A DNA stretch of 23,145 bases from Hypsibius dujardini (Eukaryota > Tardigrada > Eutardigrada > Parachela > Hypsibiidae), in NCBI GenBank assembly GCA_001579985.1, contig LRSR01010921.1, positions 1-23,145 on the forward strand, given 5' to 3'. Numbering within the stretch: position 1 is the first letter of the stretch; every line of letters starts with the position of its first letter. This document shows, one piece after another, positions 19,284 through 23,145 of this stretch. Under the pieces are notes generated by a model that did not search any database, was not told the DNA's origin, and was given only the letters and a program-made list of their open reading frames with translations. The translations under genes were made by a program, and so were the position numbers.

Positions 19284-19622
19284 TTGTCTCGTTTTAGCTG
19301 TCTTCAACGTCTAGAACGTCTATTTATCACAACCGATTCCAGGAAAGCGTCGATTGTTTCGGCAGTCCATCGAGCGCTTGCAGAATTACCAACGGAATTC
19401 GACAACGAGGAGCACGTCCTGATTATTGGAGTAACCTTTTCTGATTTCAACGTCGTCCAGGAGATCCTGGAAACTCTGGGTATCTGCCTTGTGAATATGA
19501 AACTGCGTGCTGGAGTCGTTTATTTTCGTTCCAATGATTCGTCTCGTCATGCACGAATTGCGATTACACTGCAGAGGTTTTCAAGGATTCCGGTTCTAAC
19601 GAAAATAAGAAATTTCAGCTAA
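19284..19622 (+). CDS. Unknown protein, probable terminal exon
   Basis: Begins near an acceptor (CGTTTTAG, ending 19298) and stays open to TAA at 19620-19622. It reads SIVSAVHRALAELPTEFDNE, then EHVLIIGVTFSDFNVVQEIL and LGICLVNMKLRAGVVYFRSN. The alternation of helix-like and strand-like blocks suggests a folded alpha/beta domain. It may belong to the same gene as 18779-19090, but I could not find splice phases that agree. The fold-back element at 19645 starts only 22 bases after its stop. Confidence 0.4.
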   Translation: MSRFSCLQRLERLFITTDSRKASIVSAVHRALAELPTEFDNEEHVLIIGVTFSDFNVVQEILETLGICLVNMKLRAGVVYFRSNDSSRHARIAITLQRFSRIPVLTKIRNFS

Positions 19623-19644
19623 CTGGTAAGGTCTTTTTTTGGTA

Positions 19645-19800
19645 CAGCTGCGTTTGCAACAGCTTCCGGCAATTAGTCGGAACACTCTTTTCTGGTTCAA
19701 AAGTAGACCGTTCAGTGAATAGCGTAGGAGGTGGTTCATGTTAGGACCAGAAAAGGGTGTCCGACTTATCGCCAGACGCTGTTGCAAACGCAGCTTCAAG
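19645..19800. repeat. Fold-back MITE, family C (TA flanks)
   Basis: A 156-bp element between TA at 19643-19644 and TA at 19801-19802. Its arms of about 52 bp pair well: left AGCTGCGTTTGCAACAGC...AGTCGGA...TTTTCTGG, right inverted with the same words. About 50 bp of unpaired centre separates them. The right end has a few extra bases (CAAG) beyond the paired part. Confidence 0.75.
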
Positions 19801-19818
19801 TAGGATAGCACAACTTTA

Positions 19819-20045
19819 GTCAGAAACACACCTCGCTTTGTCAAGAGGCAATTTGTTATCACAAGGCTGCAAGCTGCTTTGATTTGAGGTGAAAATGGTT
19901 GGCCACAAGACCACATGTGCCATCTGTGGCGCAGTGTAGTCTTGTAGCCAACTAGTTCCGCCTGAAATCAAAGCACTTTTTATAGCCTGCAGCCTTGTGG
20001 TAACAAACAGCCTTTTGAAAAATCGAGCGTCCCAGTTTTTCTGAA
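19819..20045. repeat. Fold-back MITE, family D (TA flanks)
   Basis: A 227-bp element between TA at 19817-19818 and TA at 20046-20047. The inner arms are strong: GTTATCACAAGGCTGCAAGC (19857 on) pairs with GCCTGCAGCCTTGTGGTAAC (ending 20004), and a TGCTTTGATTT core pairs further in. The outer arms pair more weakly (TCAGAAA at each end, CTCG-CTTT inside). It starts 18 bp after family C ends. Confidence 0.72.
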
Positions 20046-20047
20046 TA

Positions 20048-20890
20048 AACGGGTGGATGTACGAAGAATCTGCCCTATGTTTATCCACCCCCTTTCCTGG
20101 CCTATTCCGAGCAACTGACAACCCCAATACCTGCCAAATTTGCTGAATGGTCAAAAGTGCGTTTCCTTTAGTTTTGCAATCCAAAATAAAGTTTGGAATT
20201 CACTGGCGTAAGCGGAAAATGTTCTGATGTTGAGGGTAGGCTAGCGATAATACCGCGCGAAAACGGAAACTTCCTGGAGCGGGCGGAGAAATGACCCATA
20301 GCTCCGCCTTTTGACTTCTAAACTTCCTTCTGGTAATTCCAATCGATTCTTATTTAAATTTTGGATCGAATTCTGTTAGACCAAAGCGTACTTTTAATCA
20401 CTTGAGTAAGTGGATAACAATTAACGTTGCTATATTCTCAAAATAAGCTAAGAATAGGCGTGAATAGGAATTATAGGCCGGATTCCTCGTACTAGTATCC
20501 TAATTGTTTTATATTTGAGAGATTGGGCAAATTTTTGATTGATTGTGGCTCTAAAGGATTCAGCAGAATTGGGATTCCTGAGAAAAGAACCAAAAAAGAA
20601 AGTGACGGAAGCCTTAAACCCGACTCATTTACACCCTAGGGGCGGATCTTTGATGGTAATGTTGCCTCACTGAACGTTTCGTGCCATTTCTATTCCTACG
20701 TGTCGACCGGTTTGCACGTAGGACGTATGCTTGCTTGACTGTCTTCCTCTACTCTTACTTGAAGTCTGTATGTCTGATTGTTAGTTTCCCTGGCTGCCTG
20801 CATTTATCTATTTAGTACTTGTTGATTTGAGGGCGATTTTCAGAAGGGGATTGCAATAATGTCACTAATATTTTTCCCGTTCTTGCCGCA
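20048..20890. other. Intergenic region, no gene recognised
   Basis: Contains the second copy of the dispersed repeat (20293-20349) with a local GGCGGAG/CTCCGCC inverted pair (20282-20309). No convincing frame or RNA gene was found. Confidence 0.4.
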
Positions 20891-20892
20891 GT

Positions 20893-20980
20893 GGCAGCTG
20901 TGTTTACTGATGGGAAATCCGGGTCCGGGGACTCTTCGCGAAGTAGGTCGGCGGCGGAGGAGCGCAAGGGGAAGAAGGTA
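20893..20980 (+). CDS. Possible short exon, unknown protein
   Basis: Bounded by an acceptor (TTCTTGCCGCAG) and a donor (AAG followed by GTAGGAG). It reads TDGKSGSGDSSRSRSAAEER and then KGKK, a Ser/Arg-rich disordered segment that could be any nuclear or linker protein. No upstream exon was identified. Confidence 0.3.
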
Positions 20981-21090
20981 GGAGCGGGATCAAACAATCA
21001 ACATTTTGAGGAGATGCTTGTACATTTTACTCCTTTCGGGGGGAAAAAAAGGACCGAACATTCGAACAACTGTTCCACTCATCCACCAAG

Positions 21091-21261
21091 ATGCCTAGAA
21101 ACAATTCTAATAATGGAAACGGCTCGCAGTGGCAGCAAGGCGGTGCGGTCAACCCGGGGATTACAGGGGGCGTAAGCGGAACCGCGCTACCGAAGGTGAA
21201 AACTAGTACAGCCGGACCGGACTCAAACACTCGCGGACGCCTTGGCCTAAAGCGGAAATAG
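21091..21261 (+). CDS. Possible small protein or first exon, Gly/Asn-rich
   Basis: ATG with a good context (CCACCAAGATGCC) opens 56 codons to TAG: MPRNNSNNGNGSQWQQGGAV, then GITGGVSGTALPK, ending RLGLKRK. A strong donor GTAAGC at 21172 or GTGAAA near 21196 could make it a first exon instead. Low-complexity, disordered; no family recognised. Confidence 0.3.
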   Translation: MPRNNSNNGNGSQWQQGGAVNPGITGGVSGTALPKVKTSTAGPDSNTRGRLGLKRK

Positions 21262-21803
21262 CATCAGATAGACCGCATCTCACAAAAACGGGACGGATCC
21301 GTCATCCGGAACAGATAAAGAAAATAGCGGCTAACCCTTACGTCAAAAACCGACGGGACCGGTCACCGATATGAACAAAGTCGAAATCAACAAATGGCAT
21401 TGCGACGCATTTAATGCCATCTTGGTGCGAACCCCGCCCACAGTTCGGGTGCCGGCTGCAGCAATTGGTTCATTTCAAAACGAACCACCGTTCCCGCATT
21501 TAGCGCGCACGGTTCCCCCTACCCTGTGCACGGTTCCGCTGCAGCGAAAAACGATAGGCGCAGACGGGAAAACGAACAGCGTCAGCGAGTCCGTTTTTTC
21601 TCTTTTTAGTTCTTCTTTCTCCCCTCTTCCTTCGAGTTTTCGACCATTTTGATGATCACCATCCATCAAAATTAGCAAGGAAAAGTTTTTCATCCGTCTC
21701 TTCTCTCCGCACCTACGGATCCCCGTTTTGGGCTCATTCCTGAATTCCGAGGAAGATTCGCGGATCACTTTTGGGGAATTACACGACATTTTGTTTGAGA
21801 AAG

Positions 21804-22265
21804 ATGGCGAATTCCGGTCGCCGAATGGATGACCACAGGGAAAAGATGGCTTCATTCCCGTCTAATTGATTTCTCAACCCGCCCTGGGCAGTCGAAAATC
21901 ATGGCGGAACTCTTTTCGAAATGATCTTGCTTAAATGATTGATTATCGACATCGGCGAGCCACGGCAGGAGCTCATTTTCCGGACACACGGGACTTCAGA
22001 AATGTTAGTGTTTCCACAGAATGGGGGCAAATTTCGATCAGTATTGGCAGCAAGAGCTGAATCGATTGCGGACATAAAGGCAGTGGCGCAGAACAAGTTC
22101 CTGCTTTTAAACCAGGAAAACCAGAAGCTGCGCTTCAACTTGACCGTCGCACAACGCAAAATTGCGGACTACGAGAAAAGACTTACTACCGGTCTGGCCC
22201 CTCCAGGCATCTATCAGTCAGACCCCGTGTTAGGCCTCCGTCCCTATAAGGACGAAAGAACCTGA
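21804..22265 (+). CDS. Possible coiled-coil protein (unknown)
   Basis: Two parts. At 21804 an ATG in strong context (AAAGATGGCG) gives 21 codons (MANSGRRMDDHREKMASFPS and one more) before a stop. A second open frame, 21939-22265, reads EPRQELIFRTHGTSEMLVF, AARAESIADIKAVAQNKFLL, then NQENQKLRFNLTVAQRKIAD and YEKRL, a clear heptad-like coiled coil, ending GLRPYKDERT. The parts may be exons of one gene, but no consistent splice pair was found. The second part alone could be the real product or a terminal exon (possible acceptor CGGCAG ending 21967). No family recognised. Confidence 0.4.
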
Positions 22266-23145
22266 ACATGCAAGCTATTAGACTGAATAATAGGAGAAGA
22301 ATTGAGGGAAGACTTTACTGTTAGGAGGAGAAAGGAAGGAACTCCCCTAGATTACCGTAGAACACACGCTTATATAGTCAGGGATAAAGAATAGTTCCTG
22401 ATCAAACGTACCAATTCCTGCCGAAATGGCGGAATTATGTACGTAATAATAGCTGAGTAAGTACATTATAGAATGTGAAGGTAGATAGGAATGAGTTAAT
22501 TAGGTAGATAGACTGTATTATTAGTAGGTATTGCATAACTGTTGGGTAACACCCAACACCGCCGACAAGTTCACCGCGTGTCGACAAGAGGTGTCCATGC
22601 TGACGTCGGATAAGACCAGGGCATGTTAATAGTAAGGGGGCATGCCGTCTGCGTAATCAGCGCTTTTGATCTTACGCCTTTTTGAGACAGCGCAGAGAGA
22701 ACTGCTCAAGCAAAAGAGTGTACATTTTGGCTAATATTTGTGATAGTTTTTGCGGTAATCATTTGCATAGACTATGATAAATATATTTCTGGACGAGAAA
22801 AAATCTAGTATTTTATGATCAAAGTTTAAAAAATATTAGATCTATATTTTTCTCAGAAATTATTCTCTAAATATGCATCGAATTAGCCGACTGGCTTCGT
22901 ACGACCGGCCGTTGATGGTCTGTGGGAATTGACTAATACAATAGGATGGTCTATGTTTACACCACAAGGGTGCAATAGGTTTTTTGGTCCTTTATAATGA
23001 CGACCTCCCACGCCGCAACCAGGAACAGCACAAGCCGGCATGTATGAATTGTAAATAAACTGTTCTAGTAAATATTGGTGTACAATACAAAGAATAAAAT
23101 AATCAATGAAATCTGTCACCAACAAAATTAGATCTATCGCACCAA
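22266..23145. other. AT-rich right end, no certain gene
   Basis: Contains a perfect small hairpin (TGTTGGGT-AAC-ACCCAACA, about 22540-22560) and an AT-rich inverted repeat (about 22786-22866). On the minus strand from 23041 a frame reads MPACAVPGCGVGGRHYKGPK, with the MPxCxVPGC start seen in THAP zinc fingers, but the rest of a THAP domain (W, second Cys-x2-His, AVPTIF) is absent, so it may be chance or a first exon. Confidence 0.3.

Noticed and set aside
22883-23125. THAP-type zinc finger on the minus strand
   Set aside because: The start MPACAVPGC fits, but the tryptophan, the Cys-x2-His pair and the AVPTIF box are absent, so a domain call is not supported.

Overview
This window is nuclear DNA of a small invertebrate animal. 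The protein genes are animal housekeeping genes split by short GT-AG introns, there is a eukaryotic 5S rRNA gene, and the spaces between genes are full of DNA-transposon debris. A compact ecdysozoan genome such as a tardigrade would fit, but nothing in the sequence proves the species.

Layout. Positions 1-488 hold the 3' end of an aspartate dehydrogenase domain gene (ASPDH-like). RPLP2 (minus, 1429-1939) and MED21 (plus, 2569-3846) are divergent and share an upstream region. RPL5 (plus, 4860-6754) has nine exons. A NAA40/NatD histone N-terminal acetyltransferase gene (minus, 7359-7994) has no intron and is GC-rich. A 5S rRNA gene lies at 9061-9179. A secreted head-GIN (DUF2807-type) protein gene lies at 10288-11893. 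That domain is typical of Bacteroidetes, and here it is split by an 889-bp intron, so it is a good candidate for horizontal transfer followed by intron gain.

From about 12 kb on, the window is mostly mobile elements: a broken Tc1/mariner element (13554-14684, transposase on minus), a 426-bp double-armed fold-back element (14818-15243), and a short LTR retrotransposon (16125-17922) with TG...CA LTRs and a CGAT duplication. Removing the LTR element and one CGAT rejoins an open reading frame, so it seems to have landed in an exon of an unrecognised gene. Two more fold-back elements lie side by side at 19645-20045. A related pair of about 120-bp TA-flanked fold-back elements (1021-1139 and 4139-4258) flanks the RPLP2/MED21 pair. 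Several exon-like open frames of unknown identity (18779-19090, 19284-19622, 20893-20980, 21091-21261, 21804-22265) occupy the right third.

The conserved genes are unrelated housekeeping functions (translation, transcription mediator, histone acetylation, amino-acid metabolism) and do not form a pathway. The observations most worth checking are the intron-containing GIN-domain gene, the LTR insertion that splits a reading frame, the four families of TA-flanked fold-back elements, the repeated perfect TGACGTCA octamers, and the altered acetyl-CoA loop in the NAA40 homologue.
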